Of a stretch of DNA of 38,124 bases, positions 7,479-17,721 are shown piece by piece (position 1 is the stretch's first letter; each line of letters begins with the position of its first letter). Source of the DNA: Streptomyces beigongshangae (GTDB taxonomy: Bacteria; Actinomycetota; Actinomycetes; Streptomycetales; Streptomycetaceae). The position numbers and the translations under genes are program-made. The notes beneath the pieces were generated by a model. That model did no database searches and was not told the origin of the DNA. It saw only the letters and a program-made list of their open reading frames with translations. The stretch covers positions 1 to 38,124 of the forward strand of contig NZ_JAHKJW010000068.1 in the NCBI RefSeq assembly GCF_019710745.1, read 5' to 3'.

Positions 7479-8294
7479 GTGGCAGGAGTGGCACGACGCC
7501 GCCTCGACGCCGAACTGGTCCGGCGCAGACTCGCACGCTCGCGCGAGCACGCCGGACAGCTGATCGCCGCCGGGCGGGTCACCGTCGGCAAGAACCTCGC
7601 GACCAAGCCCGCCACCCAGGTGGAGACCGCGGCCCCCATCCTGGTCGCGAAGGACGACGACGACCCGGACTACGTCTCGCGCGGCGGCCACAAGCTGGCC
7701 GGGGCGCTGGAGGTCTTCATGCCGCTCGGCCTGGTGGTCGAGGGCCGGCGGGCCCTGGACGCCGGGGCCTCGACCGGGGGCTTCACCGATGTGCTGCTGC
7801 GCGCGGGCGCCGCGCGGGTCCTCGCCGTGGACGTCGGCTACGGGCAGTTGGCGTGGTCCCTCCGGAGCGATGAACGCGTCACCGTCAAGGACCGTACGAA
7901 CGTACGCGAGTTGACGTTGGAGGCGATCGATGGGGAGCCGGTGGATCTTGTTGTCGGTGACTTGTCCTTCATCCCGCTCGGCCTGGTGCTGCCCGCCCTC
8001 GTGCGGTGCGCGGCGCCCGGTGCCGACCTGGTGATGATGGTCAAGCCGCAGTTCGAGGTGGGCAGGGAACGGCTGGGGAGCGGCGGGGTCGTCCGCAGCC
8101 CCGAGCTGCGGGCGGACGCCGTGCGCGGTGTGGCCCGGCAGGCGGGGGAACTGGGGCTCGGGGTGGCGGGTGTGACGGCGAGTCCGCTGCCCGGACCCGC
8201 GGGGAACGTCGAGTACTTTCTGTGGCTGCGTGCCGGGGCACCCGCACCGGACCCGGCCGACATCGACCGTGCAGTGGCGGAGGGGCCGCGTTGA
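7479..8294 (+). CDS. tlyA: TlyA family rRNA 2'-O-methyltransferase
   Basis: 271-residue protein with an N-terminal S4 RNA-binding domain (about residues 7-65, 'LDAELVRRRLARSREHAGQLI...GRVTVGK') and a FtsJ/RrmJ-like SAM methyltransferase domain. SAM motif I is DAGASTGGFTD (residues 94-104). Candidate catalytic Lys residues lie in SRGGHKL and in MMVKPQFE, with acidic GDLSF between. Characterised TlyA enzymes methylate 16S C1409 and 23S C1920 and confer capreomycin/viomycin sensitivity; older literature calls them hemolysins. GTG 7479 is chosen because AGGAG (7463-7467) lies 11 nt upstream. Its stop overlaps the TTG start of nadK (TTGA), a gene order conserved in actinobacteria. Confidence 0.93.
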   Translation: MAGVARRRLDAELVRRRLARSREHAGQLIAAGRVTVGKNLATKPATQVETAAPILVAKDDDDPDYVSRGGHKLAGALEVFMPLGLVVEGRRALDAGASTGGFTDVLLRAGAARVLAVDVGYGQLAWSLRSDERVTVKDRTNVRELTLEAIDGEPVDLVVGDLSFIPLGLVLPALVRCAAPGADLVMMVKPQFEVGRERLGSGGVVRSPELRADAVRGVARQAGELGLGVAGVTASPLPGPAGNVEYFLWLRAGAPAPDPADIDRAVAEGPR

Positions 8295-9196
8295 CCGACA
8301 CCCGATCTCGAACTGTTTTCCTGCTCGCCCACACCGGACGGCCCGCGGCCATCCGCAGTGCCGAGCTCGTCGTCGAGGGGCTCCTGCGCTCCGGGCTCGG
8401 CGTACGGGTCCTGCGGGCGGAGGCGGCCGACCTGCCGCTGCCGCCGACCGTGGAACTCGTCGAGGAGGCGACCCCTGAGTGCCTCGACGGATGCGAGCTG
8501 CTGATCGTCCTCGGCGGGGACGGCACGCTGCTGCGCGGCGCCGAGTTCGCCCGTGCCTCCGGGGTGCCGATGCTCGGCGTCAACCTGGGGCGCGTCGGCT
8601 TCCTCGCGGAGGCCGAGCGCGACGACCTCGACAAGGTCGTCGACCGGGTGGTGACGAAGGCGTACGAGGTCGAGGAGCGGATGACCGTCGACGTCGTCGT
8701 GCACAGCAACGGCGACGTCGTGCACACGGACTGGGCGCTCAACGAGGCCGCCGTGCAGAAGGCGGGGGCCGAGAAGCTCCTGGAGGTCGTCCTGGAGATC
8801 GACGGGCGGCCCGTGACCGGCTTCGGCTGCGACGGCATCGTCTGCGCGACACCGACCGGGTCGACGGCGTACGCCTTCTCCGCGGGCGGTCCCGTGGTGT
8901 GGCCGGAGGTCGAGGCGCTGCTCATGGTGCCGATCAGCGCGCACGCCCTGTTCGCCAAGCCGCTGGTGACCTCGCCGAACTCGGTGCTGGCCGTGGAGAT
9001 CCTGCCGCACATCCCGCCCGGGGTCCTGTGGTGCGACGGCCGGCGCACGGTCGAGCTGCCGCCCGGCGCCCGGGTGGAGGTCCGGCGCGGGGCGGTGCCG
9101 GTACGGCTGGCCCGGTTGCACCACGCGTCGTTCACCGACCGGCTCGTCGCCAAGTTCGCGCTGCCGGTGGCCGGCTGGCGGGGCGCCCCGAACTGA
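8291..9196 (+). CDS. nadK: NAD kinase
   Basis: 301-residue ATP/polyphosphate-dependent NAD kinase, the only route to NADP in most bacteria. The GGDGTLLRGAE motif (residues 75-85) binds phosphate, 'NLGRVGFLAE' follows, and the 'NEA' and 'PTGSTAYAFSAGGP' motifs form the NAD and catalytic sites. TTG at 8291 is chosen as start: it overlaps the tlyA TGA, GGAGGGG (8279-8285) lies five bases before it, and the product then begins (L/M)TDTRSRTVFLLAHTGR like its relatives. TTG starts are uncommon and may reduce expression. A hairpin terminator at 9238 follows. Confidence 0.95.
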   Translation: MTDTRSRTVFLLAHTGRPAAIRSAELVVEGLLRSGLGVRVLRAEAADLPLPPTVELVEEATPECLDGCELLIVLGGDGTLLRGAEFARASGVPMLGVNLGRVGFLAEAERDDLDKVVDRVVTKAYEVEERMTVDVVVHSNGDVVHTDWALNEAAVQKAGAEKLLEVVLEIDGRPVTGFGCDGIVCATPTGSTAYAFSAGGPVVWPEVEALLMVPISAHALFAKPLVTSPNSVLAVEILPHIPPGVLWCDGRRTVELPPGARVEVRRGAVPVRLARLHHASFTDRLVAKFALPVAGWRGAPN

Positions 9197-9237
9197 GCCG
9201 GGTCACCGGGCCGCTCCACGGAGTCACATCACGGAGT

Positions 9238-9266
9238 CGCGCCGCGCGCGGGGTGCGCGCGGCGCG
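9238..9266 (+). terminator. Hairpin terminator after nadK
   Basis: CGCGCCGCGCGC (9238-9249) pairs perfectly with 9255-9266 around a 5-nt loop. It lies 42 bases after the nadK stop. It implies recN is at least partly transcribed separately. Confidence 0.7.
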
Positions 9267-9275
9267 GAGTTCCGT

Positions 9276-9310
9276 GCCGGGAGGGCCGGGAGGGCCGGGA
9301 GGGCCGGGAA
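9276..9310 (+). repeat. 9-bp tandem repeat upstream of recN
   Basis: Three full copies and one partial copy of GCCGGGAGG, in the noncoding space between the nadK terminator and recN. Function unknown. Confidence 0.85.
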
Positions 9311-9455
9311 AGCGCGGGAAGAGCACCGCATTCACGAAGAAGGCGGGTATTTCGGCCGGACGGGGTGGCTGCCGGGAGTGACCTCGGGCAGCGTGGATAC
9401 CTGGACGTTTGTGCAGGGACTGGGGCGGCGTCGCGCCGGGCGGGAGAAACCTCGT

Positions 9456-11207
9456 ATGGTCATGTCCGTGTTGGAGGAGATGCGGATACGGTCGCTCGGA
9501 GTCATCGACGACGCGGTTGTCGAGCTGTCGCCCGGCTTCACCGCCGTGACCGGCGAGACCGGCGCGGGCAAGACGATGGTGGTCACCAGCCTGGGCCTGC
9601 TCCTGGGCGGGCGCGCCGACGCCGCCCTGGTGCGGATCGGGGCGAAGAACGCGGTCGTGGAGGGACGGATCTCCGTGCCCGCGGCCTCCTCGGCGGCCCT
9701 GCGGGCCGAGGAGGCCGGTGCGGAGCTGGAGGACGGAGCCCTGCTCATCAGCCGTACCGTCTCCGCCGAGGGCCGTTCGCGCGCGCACCTCGGCGGGCGT
9801 TCCGTGCCGGTGGGGCTGCTGGCCGAGCTGGCCGACGACCTGGTGGCCGTGCACGGCCAGACCGACCAGCAGGGGCTGCTCAAGCTGTCCCGGCAGCGGC
9901 AGGCCCTCGACCGGTACGCGGGCGACGCGGTCGCCGTGCCCCTGGAGAAGTACTCGGGCGCCTACCGGCGGCTGCGCGCCGTCTCCACCGAGCTGGAGCA
10001 GATCACCACCCGTGCGCGGGAACGCGCCCAGGAGGCCGACATGCTGCGCTTCGGGCTCGACGAGATCGCCGCGGTGGAACCCAGGGCGGGCGAGGACGCG
10101 GAGCTCGCGGCCGAGGCCGAGCGGCTCGGGCACGCGGAGGCGCTCGCGTCGGCCGCCACGGTCGCGCACGCCGCCCTCGCGGGCAACCCCGAGGACCCGG
10201 AGGGCATCGACGCCACGACGCTCGTCGCGGGCGCGCACCGGGCCCTGGAGGCCGTACGGTCCCACGACGCGGCCCTCGGCGCGCTGGCCGGCCGCATCGG
10301 GGAGATCGGGATCCTGCTGGGCGACGTGGCGGGGGAGCTGGCGGGCTACGCCGACGACCTCGACGCGGATCCGCTGCGGCTCGCCGCGGTGGAGGAGCGG
10401 CGTGCCGCGCTCACCGCGCTGATCCGCAAGTACGGCGAGGCCGGCGAAGGCACGGCCGCCGTGCTGACCTGGGCCGAGCAGGGGGCCGCGCGCCTCCTGG
10501 AGCTGGACGGCGACGACGAGCGGATCGGCGAACTCACGGCCGAGCGGGACGCGCTGCGGGCCGAGCTGGGCGGTCTCGCGCAGGCCCTCACCGACGCCCG
10601 TACGGAGGCCGCCGACCGCTTCGCCGCCGCGGTGACCGCGGAGCTGGCCTCGCTCGCCATGCCGCACGCGCGCGTGTCGTTCGAGATCCGGCAGACCGAG
10701 GACCCGCAGGGCGTGGAGGTCGGCGGACGTCCGGTCGCGTACGGGCCCGCGGGCTGCGACGAGGTCGAACTGCTCCTCGCGCCGCACCCGGGGGCGCCGC
10801 CGCGGCCCATAGCGAAGGGCGCGTCCGGCGGTGAGCTGTCCCGGGTCATGCTCGCGGTCGAGGTCGTCTTCGCGGGTACGGATCCGGTGCCCACGTACCT
10901 CTTCGACGAGGTCGACGCCGGTGTCGGCGGCAAGGCGGCCGTGGAGATCGGCCGGCGGCTCGCGAAGCTCGCCAGGAGCGCGCAGGTCGTCGTCGTCACC
11001 CACCTGCCCCAGGTGGCCGCCTTCGCCGACCGGCAGCTGCTGGTCGAGAAGACGAACGACGGGTCGGTCACCCGCTCCGGGGTGAAGGTCCTGGAGGGCG
11101 AGGAACGCGTCCGCGAGCTGTCCCGGATGCTGGCCGGTCAGGAGGACTCGGAGACGGCACGGGCACACGCGGAGGAGCTGCTGGCGACGGCCCGCGCGGA
11201 CGGGTAG
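9456..11207 (+). CDS. recN: DNA repair protein RecN
   Basis: 583-residue SMC-like ATPase of double-strand-break repair. It has the N-terminal Walker A GETGAGKT (residues 33-40), two central coiled-coil arms rich in Ala/Glu/Arg, and a C-terminal half with signature GASGGELSRVMLAVEVVF and Walker B TYLFDEVDAGVGGKAA. The protein is of full family length. The nearest in-frame starts are ATG 9456, ATG 9462 and GTG 9468; 9456 is chosen because GGGAG (9442-9446) is 9 nt upstream. TATGGT at 9455-9460 could be a -10 for a start near 9467, so the GTG at 9468 could also be used leaderlessly. No LexA-type palindrome was recognised upstream. Confidence 0.94.
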   Translation: MVMSVLEEMRIRSLGVIDDAVVELSPGFTAVTGETGAGKTMVVTSLGLLLGGRADAALVRIGAKNAVVEGRISVPAASSAALRAEEAGAELEDGALLISRTVSAEGRSRAHLGGRSVPVGLLAELADDLVAVHGQTDQQGLLKLSRQRQALDRYAGDAVAVPLEKYSGAYRRLRAVSTELEQITTRARERAQEADMLRFGLDEIAAVEPRAGEDAELAAEAERLGHAEALASAATVAHAALAGNPEDPEGIDATTLVAGAHRALEAVRSHDAALGALAGRIGEIGILLGDVAGELAGYADDLDADPLRLAAVEERRAALTALIRKYGEAGEGTAAVLTWAEQGAARLLELDGDDERIGELTAERDALRAELGGLAQALTDARTEAADRFAAAVTAELASLAMPHARVSFEIRQTEDPQGVEVGGRPVAYGPAGCDEVELLLAPHPGAPPRPIAKGASGGELSRVMLAVEVVFAGTDPVPTYLFDEVDAGVGGKAAVEIGRRLAKLARSAQVVVVTHLPQVAAFADRQLLVEKTNDGSVTRSGVKVLEGEERVRELSRMLAGQEDSETARAHAEELLATARADG

Positions 11208-11588
11208 ACGGCCGGGCGCCGGGCGGCCGGGCCGGGATGTGCGGTCGTCGGGTGCACTCCGTGCGATCCGAGGGGCGCGAAGGGGGCGTGAGCGGGGGCT
11301 CGTCAGGGGTGACGCCCGCCCCCGACTGCCTGTGCGCATCGCTTGGTCCTCACTCGTGTGAGTGACCGCCCGCATCCTGCCCGTGTCCCGCCGCGCACCT
11401 TCCGTCGCAGAGGCCCCACGGTCGCCCCGTGGTCGCCCCGCGGCGGTCCCGCGGCGGCCCCGCGGTGGTCGGCAACCCGGCCCCGCCCTGGCATCCTTGG
11501 ACCGGGACGAGCGGCCCACCCCTCACCGCCCGCTCCTTCTGTACGTTCCTTCGTGACCGCCCGACGCCGAACCAGGAGCCCCGGCCAC
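11208..11588. other. Noncoding region between recN and the glycosyltransferase
   Basis: 381 bases of very GC-rich sequence. Near 11288-11328 a G-rich stretch followed by ACGCCCGCCCCC could form an imperfect terminator hairpin for recN. TCACTC-GTGT-GAGTGA at 11350-11365 is a short dyad that could be an operator. 11411-11470 carries imperfect CGGTCGCCCCG/GCGGCGGTCCCG repeats. No tRNA, riboswitch or convincing -35/-10 pair was recognised. An open frame crosses this stretch upstream of the glycosyltransferase, but its composition does not look like protein. Confidence 0.4.
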
Positions 11589-12743
11589 GTGAGCCACGTG
11601 AGCAGCCACTCACCGAACGGGCACGCACCGCCCGGACAGTCGCCGCTGCGCACCGTCCAGGTGCTCGGCGGGGGCGGCGCCGGCAGCTGTGTCCACGTCC
11701 GGTCACTGGCCTCGGGGCTCGTCGCACGGGGCGTGCGGGTCACGGTGTGCGCCCCGGCCGCGGCCGACCACACGTACGGCTTCAGCGGCGTCGGCGCCGA
11801 GCACGTACCGGTACCCGGGCGCCACGGCCCCGCCTCGGTGACCGCGCTGCGGGCGGCCTGCGCGGACGCCGACCTGGTGCACGCGCACGGTCTGCACGCC
11901 GCGCTGCGGGCCGCGCTGGCACTCGGCGGACGGCGCGTCCCCCTGGTCGTCACCTGGCACACCCGTCCGTCCGCCGAGGGCGCGCGGGCGCGTCTGCTGC
12001 GCGTGCTGGAGCGGCGCGTGGCGAGGACCGCGTCCGTGGTCCTCGGAACCTCCTCCGACCTCGTGGACCGGGCCCGCAGCAGGGGAGCGCGGGACGCGCG
12101 GCTCGCCGCGGTCGCGCTGCCGGCCCGGCGCGGGCCCGCCGCCGCGGGCGAGGACCCCGACCGGCTGCGGCCCAAGGCCCGTGCCGAACTCGGCGCGATC
12201 GGCCGGCCGCTGCTGCTGGCCGTCGGATCCCTCGACCGGTACCGGGGGTACGACACGCTGCTGGACGCCACGCGCGCGTGGCGGGGGCTCGATCCCGTGC
12301 CGCTCCTCGTGGTCGCCGGGGAGGGACCGCTGCGCGGCGGACTCCAGCGGCGCGTCGAGGACGAGGAACTGCCCGTCCGCCTCATCGGCCGGCGGGACGA
12401 CATCGGGGACCTGCTCGCCGCCGCCGATCTCGCCCTGCTGCCCGGCAGCCCGGAAGCGCGTCCGGTGCTCGCCCAGGAGGCCCTGCACGCGCGCGTGCCC
12501 CTGGTCGCGGCCGCCACCGGCTCCGTCCGCGAACTCGTCGGGGACGCGGCCGAACTCGTACCGCCCGGCGACTCCGGGGCGCTCGCCGCGGCCGTCGTCG
12601 GCCTGCTCGCCGACCCCGGCCGGTGCGAGCGCCTCAGGGACAGGGGCACGGTCCAGGCGGCCACCTGGCCGACCGAGGACGAGACGGTGGCCCAGGTCCT
12701 CAGCGTGTACGACGAGCTGACCAGGCCGCTGCCGCTGCCGTAG
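11589..12743 (+). CDS. Glycosyltransferase family 4 protein
   Basis: 384-residue GT-B fold glycosyltransferase. The N-terminal Rossmann domain opens with a glycine-rich loop (VLGGGGAGSCVHVRSLA), followed by DLVHAHGLHAALRA. The C-terminal domain has 'LLLAVGSLDRYRGYDTLL', the donor-site loop, and the retaining-enzyme EX7E motif (EARPVLAQE). The donor sugar and acceptor cannot be read from sequence; cell-envelope glycoconjugates are typical. GTG 11589 is chosen because CAGGAG (to 11578) lies 10 nt upstream; GTG 11598 is the alternative. No signal peptide or membrane segment, so cytoplasmic or peripheral. It is convergent with the GH15 gene, 56 bases apart. Confidence 0.85.
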   Translation: MSHVSSHSPNGHAPPGQSPLRTVQVLGGGGAGSCVHVRSLASGLVARGVRVTVCAPAAADHTYGFSGVGAEHVPVPGRHGPASVTALRAACADADLVHAHGLHAALRAALALGGRRVPLVVTWHTRPSAEGARARLLRVLERRVARTASVVLGTSSDLVDRARSRGARDARLAAVALPARRGPAAAGEDPDRLRPKARAELGAIGRPLLLAVGSLDRYRGYDTLLDATRAWRGLDPVPLLVVAGEGPLRGGLQRRVEDEELPVRLIGRRDDIGDLLAAADLALLPGSPEARPVLAQEALHARVPLVAAATGSVRELVGDAAELVPPGDSGALAAAVVGLLADPGRCERLRDRGTVQAATWPTEDETVAQVLSVYDELTRPLPLP

Positions 12744-12799
12744 CGCCCGGGACCCCGGCGGGGCGGGAGCCGGCGTACCGCCCGCCCCCGCCCGGCCCG

Positions 12800-14602
12800 T
12801 CAGCCGCCGTACGCCCCCGACGCCGTCAGGCGCAGGGCCGTGTCGATCAGTGGCACGTGGCTGAACGCCTGCGGGAAGTTGCCCACCTGGCGCTGCAGCC
12901 GCGGGTCCCACTCCTCCGCGAGGAGACCCAGGTCGTTGCGCAGGGCCAGCAGCTTCTCGAAGAGCTTGCGGGCCTCGTCCACCCGGCCGATCATCGCGAG
13001 GTCGTCCGCCATCCAGAACGAACAGGCCAGGAACGCGCCCTCGTCGCCCTCCAGACCGTCCACGCCCGCGTCCTCGCCCGAGGTGGGGTAGCGCAGGATG
13101 AAACCGTCCGTGGTGGACAGCTCGCGCTGGATGGCCTCGATCGTGCCGATCACGCGCTTGTCGTCCGGCGGCAGGAAGCCCATCTGCGGGATCAGCAGCA
13201 GGGAGGCGTCCAGCTCCTTCGAGCCGTACGACTGCGTGAACGTGTTGCGCTCCTTGTCGTAGCCCTTCTCGCACACGTCCCGGTGGATGTCGTCGCGCAG
13301 CTCGCGCCACTTCTCCAGCGGACCGTCCGCGTCCCCGGCCTCGATGAGCTTGATCGTGCGGTCCACGGCGACCCAGGCCATCACCTTGGAGTGGACGAAG
13401 TGCCGGCGCGGGCCGCGCACCTCCCAGATCCCCTCGTCGGGCTCGTCCCAGTGGTCCTCCAGGTAGCGGATCAGCTTCAGCTGGAGCAGCGCGGCGTAGT
13501 CGTTGCGGGCCAGCCCCGTCATGTGGGCGAGGTGCAGGGCCTCCGTCACCTCGCCGTACACGTCCAGCTGGAGCTGGTGCGCGGCGCCGTTGCCGACGCG
13601 CACGGGGCCGGAGTTCTCGTACCCCGGCAGCCAGTCGAGCTCGGCCTCGCCCAGTTCCCGCTCACCCGCGATGCCGTACATGATCTGCAGGTTCTCGGGG
13701 TCGCCCGCCACCGCGCGCAGCAGCCACTCGCGCCAGGCGCGCGCCTCCTCGCGGTAGCCGGTGCGCAGCAGCGACGACAGCGTGATCGCCGCGTCCCGCA
13801 GCCAGGTGTAGCGGTAGTCCCAGTTGCGGACCCCGCCGATCTCCTCCGGGAGGGAGGTCGTCGGGGCGGCGACGATGCCGCCGGTGGGCGCGTACGTCAG
13901 CGCCTTCAGCGTGATCAGCGAGCGGACCACGGCCTCGCGGTAGGGCCCGTGGTACGTGCACTGCGCCACCCAGTCGCGCCAGAACTCCTCGGTGGCCTCC
14001 AGGGACTGCTCCGGCTCGGGCAGCGGCGGCGGCTGCTTGTGCGAGGGCTCCCAGGAGATGGTGAACGCGATCCGCTCGCCCGGCGCGACGGTGAAGTCCG
14101 AGTACGTCGTCAGGGCCTTGCCGTACGTCTCGCACTCGGTGTCGTACCAGACGGAGTCGGGGCCCGCGACGGCCACCGTCCGCCCCTCGTGCTTGTGCAC
14201 CCACGGCACCACGCGCCCGTAGGAGAACCGCATCCGCAGCGCGGAGCGCATCGGCACGCGGCCCGACACGCCCTCGACGATGCGGATCAGCTGGGGGGCG
14301 CCGTCGCGCGGCGGCATGAAATCGGTCACGCGGACCGTGCCGCGTGAGGTGTCCCACTCCGATTCCAGGATCAGGGAGTCGCCGCGGTAGCGGCGGCGGA
14401 CCGCTCTGGGCGGTTCGGCGTCGGCGGGGTGCGCCGGGCCGAGCCGCCAGAACCCGTGCTCCTCCGTGCCGAGCAGTCCCGCGAAGACGGCGTGGGAGTC
14501 GAAGCGGGGCAGGCACAGCCAGTCCACCGTGCCGTCCCTGCAGACCAGCGCGGCCGTCTGCATGTCTCCGATAAGTGCGTAGTCTTCGATGCGCCCGGCC
14601 AC
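12800..14602 (-). CDS. Glycoside hydrolase family 15 protein (glucoamylase/trehalase type)
   Basis: 600-residue cytoplasmic protein. The N-terminal beta-sandwich begins AGRIEDYALIGDMQTAALVCRDG ... DWLCLPRFDS, typical of actinobacterial GH15 enzymes. The (alpha/alpha)6 barrel has NWDYRYTWLRDAA near residue 262 and PDEGIWEVRG near 390, whose Glu is the likely general acid. The second catalytic Glu is likely in LLAEEWDP near 560. Characterised relatives include mycobacterial trehalases and glucoamylases, so trehalose or maltose-type alpha-glucosides are the probable substrates. GTG 14602 is chosen because GGAG lies 6 nt upstream and homology starts there; GTG 14626 adds eight residues but has no ribosome binding site. 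Single-gene transcript, divergent from pyrG. Confidence 0.88.
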   Translation of the reverse strand: MAGRIEDYALIGDMQTAALVCRDGTVDWLCLPRFDSHAVFAGLLGTEEHGFWRLGPAHPADAEPPRAVRRRYRGDSLILESEWDTSRGTVRVTDFMPPRDGAPQLIRIVEGVSGRVPMRSALRMRFSYGRVVPWVHKHEGRTVAVAGPDSVWYDTECETYGKALTTYSDFTVAPGERIAFTISWEPSHKQPPPLPEPEQSLEATEEFWRDWVAQCTYHGPYREAVVRSLITLKALTYAPTGGIVAAPTTSLPEEIGGVRNWDYRYTWLRDAAITLSSLLRTGYREEARAWREWLLRAVAGDPENLQIMYGIAGERELGEAELDWLPGYENSGPVRVGNGAAHQLQLDVYGEVTEALHLAHMTGLARNDYAALLQLKLIRYLEDHWDEPDEGIWEVRGPRRHFVHSKVMAWVAVDRTIKLIEAGDADGPLEKWRELRDDIHRDVCEKGYDKERNTFTQSYGSKELDASLLLIPQMGFLPPDDKRVIGTIEAIQRELSTTDGFILRYPTSGEDAGVDGLEGDEGAFLACSFWMADDLAMIGRVDEARKLFEKLLALRNDLGLLAEEWDPRLQRQVGNFPQAFSHVPLIDTALRLTASGAYGG

Positions 14603-15090
14603 GTGCAACTCCAGTCGAACGGCCACGTCGCCCCCGAGGGGGCGGTCGCTCTTGCGGTCAGAGGATCATTGGTAAAGCTTCTTCGCGGAACGTCAGTTGT
14701 CGCGTGTCACGCATGTCGGTGGTGCGGTGATTTTCTTCGCGGGACGAACTGACGAACTCTTTGTCCAGGAATACCGGCGGGGTGGTGCCGTTCGCCGGCC
14801 TGGCTCGGCAGCGAGTGTCCGAGCAGGATACGACGCACGATGATGATCCGCGCGCCCCTCCCGACAACCCGTCTGAGCCGAACGAGTGAGCACGGTGGTG
14901 GTGCGTGTCGGGCCGTGTGCGGAGCGTGGCCGGAAGCGTCCCCGTCGCGTCGCTGATACCCTGGTAGCCCGTGGACCGGTGGACGTCCCAGCAGGAAAAG
15001 GGACCCCCGAACCGCAGCGACGGCACCTCCGGAAACCTCCGGGCCGGGCAGCCGCACCGCACCGAAGACCGCGACCACGGGAGCCCCCTC
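14603..15090. other. Divergent intergenic region between GH15 gene and pyrG
   Basis: About 490 bases holding both promoters. For the minus strand, CTGACG, 16 bases, then TACCAA (near 14695-14668) is a possible promoter, with a small CGCCCCC/GGGGGCG hairpin at 14629-14644 in the leader. For pyrG, TACCCT or TAGCCC near 14957-14970 are candidate -10 elements. The segment 14986-15008 has GTCCC/GGGAC arms, and 15026-15044 has the direct repeat CCTCCGG...CCTCCGG, giving a folded leader. I did not recognise a known riboswitch. Confidence 0.4.
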
Positions 15091-15096
15091 TTGGCC

Positions 15097-16764
<1,668 letters not shown>

Positions 16765-16827
16765 GAGGAACGGGACAGGGGGGGTGAAGGGGACGGGGGA
16801 GGCCGGAGGGCGAGGGTTGTACGGTTG

Positions 16828-16861
16828 CCGGGGCGCGCGTCCCGCGAGGCGCGTGCCCCGG
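16828..16861 (+). terminator. Hairpin between pyrG and Nudix gene
   Basis: CCGGGGCGCGCG (16828-16839) pairs with 16850-16861, with one G-U pair and a 10-nt loop. It lies 63 bases after the pyrG stop and can terminate pyrG. A TACGGT hexamer at 16820-16825 directly before it could be a -10 for the Nudix gene, which would place the hairpin at the 5' end of that transcript. Confidence 0.55.
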
Positions 16862-16923
16862 TTTCCGCCGCGGGTGTTCCGCTGTCGCGGCGCAGGTTCG
16901 TGCGTGTGGGAGGACAAGTCGAC

Positions 16924-17550
16924 ATGACCATCAAGGACACCGCCGAGGAGTGGGAGGTCAGGGCGACCGGGACCCCGTTCACCGGCAAGAAGACCTCCGT
17001 GCGCACCGACGACGTGGTCATGCCCGGCGGGGCGGTCGTCCGCCGCGACTACCAGGTGCACCCCGGTTCGGTGGCCGTCCTCGCCCTCGACGACGAGGAC
17101 CGCGTCCTGGTCATCCGCCAGTACCGGCACCCGGTGCGCCACCGGCTCTGGGAGATCCCGGCCGGCCTGCTGGACGTCCCGGGGGAGAACCCCCTGCATG
17201 CCGCGCAGCGCGAGCTGTACGAGGAGGCGTACGCCAAGGCCGAGGACTGGCGTGTGCTCACCGACGTGTTCACCACGCCCGGCGGCTGCGACGAGGCCGT
17301 CCGTGTCTTCCTCGCGCGCGACCTCTCCGAGGCCGGGGGGCAGCGCTTCGAGGTCGAGGACGAGGAGTCCGACATGGAGCTCGACCGGGTCCCGGTCGGT
17401 GAACTCGTGCGCGGGATCCTGGCCGGGGAGCTGCACAACAACTGCCTCGTCGTAGGGGTCCTGGCGCTGGTCGCCGCACGCGAGGGCGACGGTCTGGACG
17501 CCCTGCGTCCGGCCGAGGCCCCGTGGCCCGCACGTCCGTTCGAGGCTTGA
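16924..17550 (+). CDS. Nudix hydrolase, ADP-ribose pyrophosphatase type
   Basis: 208-residue protein whose layout matches ADP-ribose diphosphatases: an N-terminal strand region used in dimerisation, then 'VLALDDEDRVLVIRQYRHPVRHRLWEIPAGLLDVPGE' leading into the Nudix box. The box reads GLLDVPGE...RELYEEA, with one extra residue between the first Gly and Glu and Ala in place of the usual Gly after EE. The metal-binding REL-EE core is intact, so it is probably active. ATG 16924 follows GGGAGGA (16908-16914) by nine bases. The same pyrG-Nudix adjacency is found in mycobacteria (Rv1699-Rv1700). The likely role is removing ADP-ribose or similar nucleoside diphosphate derivatives. Confidence 0.9.
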   Translation: MTIKDTAEEWEVRATGTPFTGKKTSVRTDDVVMPGGAVVRRDYQVHPGSVAVLALDDEDRVLVIRQYRHPVRHRLWEIPAGLLDVPGENPLHAAQRELYEEAYAKAEDWRVLTDVFTTPGGCDEAVRVFLARDLSEAGGQRFEVEDEESDMELDRVPVGELVRGILAGELHNNCLVVGVLALVAAREGDGLDALRPAEAPWPARPFEA

Positions 17551-17721
17551 TCCACTTCGGTGCGCGCAATCGGCCCATCCGTGTGACGATCGCCTGATCC
17601 GATCGAGGGACGCGTCCGCCGTGCTCCGCACGGATCGTCGCAGAGCGTGAACTAGGCTCTGAAAACGCCCCGTCCGGAGTCCCGGCGGGCTGGCGCGCAC
17701 AGTGGGACGGGAGTGTGGCCC
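17551..17721 (+). promoter_or_regulatory. Promoter region of the STAND NTPase gene
   Basis: 171-base gap. TAGGCT at 17653-17658 is a candidate -10; no convincing -35 lies 16-18 bases upstream. GATCGCCTGATCCGATC near 17588-17604 is an imperfect repeat. GGGAG at 17709-17713 is the ribosome binding site for GTG 17722. Confidence 0.35.

Noticed and set aside
9197..9455. LexA/SOS box upstream of recN
   Set aside because: No palindrome of the CGAAC-N4-GTTCG type is present in the upstream 250 bases.
11350..11365. BldD-type operator at TCACTC-GTGT-GAGTGA
   Set aside because: Half-sites resemble the BldD motif, but the spacing is four bases instead of the expected single centre base.
9132..11519. 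795-codon minus-strand frame over recN
   Set aside because: Shadow of recN; recN has complete motifs on the plus strand and the shadow has none.
11429..14347. 972-codon plus-strand frame through the glycosyltransferase and antisense to GH15
   Set aside because: It runs out of frame with the GT4 protein and antisense to GH15; composition is Arg/Ala-rich without domains.
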